DNA from: Purshia tridentata
Lineage: Eukaryota; Streptophyta; Magnoliopsida; Rosales; Rosaceae
Reading direction: 5' to 3'
Assembly: GCA_003254885.1 (NCBI GenBank)
Contig: QANT01003807.1
Coordinates: 1 to 48,784, forward strand
DNA: 48,784 nucleotides
Shown here: positions 47,779 to 48,784 of the stretch, piece by piece
Layout: every line of letters starts with the position of its first letter
Numbering within the stretch: the first letter of the stretch is position 1
Notes under the pieces: model-generated
Told to the model about the DNA's origin: nothing
Seen by the model: the letters and a program-made list of their open reading frames with translations, nothing else
Databases searched by the model: none
Made by a program: the position numbers and the translations under genes

Positions 47779-48784
47779 ATGATGGCAGAAGGGAATTCTT
47801 CTGAAGCTAAGAGGTCGCTCACTGCTCCAATTTCTTCTGATGTCGAAGTTAATTGCAATCAACGTCTCAGCTCTGTTTTGTTGAACGAGTTCAACTATCT
47901 TTCTTGGGCTAGAGCTGTCACACTTGCGCTTGGAGGAAGATCCAAGCTCGGTTATGTCAATGGAGTCATACAGATGCCTGCAGTTTCCTCTCCTACATAT
48001 GAGTCCTGGTTGTGCAAGGACTAGTTGGTCATGTCTTGGCTACTCAATTCCATGGACAGCAAGATTGCTGAAATTTTTAGCTATTCAGAATCTTCTATGC
48101 ATCTCTGGAAGAATGTCAAAAAGATGTATGGAAATCAGAACAACTCTGCTCAAGTTTTTCAACTTAAGAGAGATATTTCTGGCTTACAACAAGAGGGCAA
48201 GCCCTTTGTACAACATCTTGGTAGCTTGACAAGCATGTGGAATGAGTTAGATGTTTATCGACTTCATACCATAGATGCTATTATATTGTTAAAGAGAGTC
48301 GAGGAGGACAAGATCTTTCAACTTTTGGCAAGTCTAAGTTCAGAATTTGAAGACTTGAGAAGCCACATCCTTATGAATTTTGAGCTTCCCTCCTTCACAA
48401 ATGTTTGTGCTACCATTCAAAGAGAAGAAGTACGAAAAAAGGTGATGAATATGGAGATCAAGACTAATATGCCTGAGACTAGAGCCTATGTCTCGAATCA
48501 CAAGCATGTTGAAGAGAAAATCTACAAGGGCAAGCGACCTGATTTAAAATGCAACAACTGTGATGGTATTGGGCATATTAGGGATAGATGTTGGATTCTC
48601 CATCCAGAACAGAAGCCAAAATTCTCGAAGGAAAGCAAGGGTCCTCAAAAGAGTTCGAACAACCCTTCATACAAAGCAAATCATGCAGCTGCATCTTCTA
48701 CTGAGGGAATGTTGAATTTTACTGCCAATCCAACAGCATTGATCAACGTATTTGCAGCCTATCTTCATAAGAAACAGATACATG
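47779..48784 (+). pseudogene. Ty1/copia gag region with premature stop (partial, runs off right edge)
   Basis: From the ATG at 47779, a copia gag N-terminus (LLNEFNYLSWARAVTLALGG, LGYVNG) reads to a TAG at 48022-48024, then the same frame continues open to the window end: the UBN2-type gag segment (LWKNVKKMYGN, VFQLKRDISGLQQEGK, HLGSLTSMWNELDVY) and a CCHC zinc knuckle (CNNCDGIGHIRDRC at about 48550-48590). Protease, integrase and RT would follow outside the window. The stop probably replaced a glutamine codon (C to T), so the element is likely non-autonomous unless read through. Confidence 0.85.

Noticed and set aside
1..48784. CRISPR arrays, operons, phage or bacterial systems
   Set aside because: The window is plant nuclear DNA with spliced genes; no such structure is present.

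Overview
This is plant nuclear DNA. It is AT-rich, its genes are split by GT-AG introns, it holds plant-only families (plant mobile domain, IQD, IQM, R2R3-MYB, F-box/FBA), and it contains LTR and SINE retroelements. Gene content and the F-box type suggest a eudicot, probably Rosaceae; the family assignment is inference. Exon boundaries below were worked out by hand from splice signals and reading-frame continuity, and every multi-exon model closes in frame.

Layout. 1-0.6 kb: start of an FHA-domain gene on the minus strand, running off the left edge. 2.9-4.8 kb (+): a MAIN/MAIL1-type plant mobile domain gene (500 aa). 6.2-10.4 kb (-): a PP7-like phosphatase-fold gene (PP7L type, 766 aa) facing it tail to tail. 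14.3-18.2 kb (+): a ten-exon SurE-like gene (392 aa). 18.9-27.1 kb: a tandem F-box array on the minus strand with two intact genes, one pseudogene and two relic fragments; the three full-length copies share a 5'UTR intron and a conserved upstream dyad. 27.3-29.7 kb (+): mitochondrial ribosomal protein bL34. 30.8-32.3 kb (-): a MYB26-type R2R3-MYB. 36-37.3 kb: a short tRNA-type SINE and a TRIM-like mini-retrotransposon, each with target-site duplications. 38.6-41.0 kb (-): an IQD calmodulin-binding gene (IQD6/7/8 group, 429 aa). 42.8-45.3 kb (-): an IQM calmodulin-binding gene (519 aa). 47.4 kb to the end: the 5' part of a Ty1/copia retrotransposon with a stop codon in gag.

How the genes relate. 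The main point is the adjacency of the MAIN/MAIL1-type gene and the PP7L gene. In Arabidopsis these proteins are reported to interact and to act together in transposon silencing and gene expression; here they are neighbours. The PP7L protein has lost canonical phosphatase metal-site residues and carries an apparently uncatalogued N-terminal repeat pair, one per exon. The IQD/IQM pair and the bL34m/MYB26 pair look like conserved microsynteny with Arabidopsis (locus numbers recalled from memory). The F-box array is a birth-and-death cluster whose promoter block was copied with the genes.
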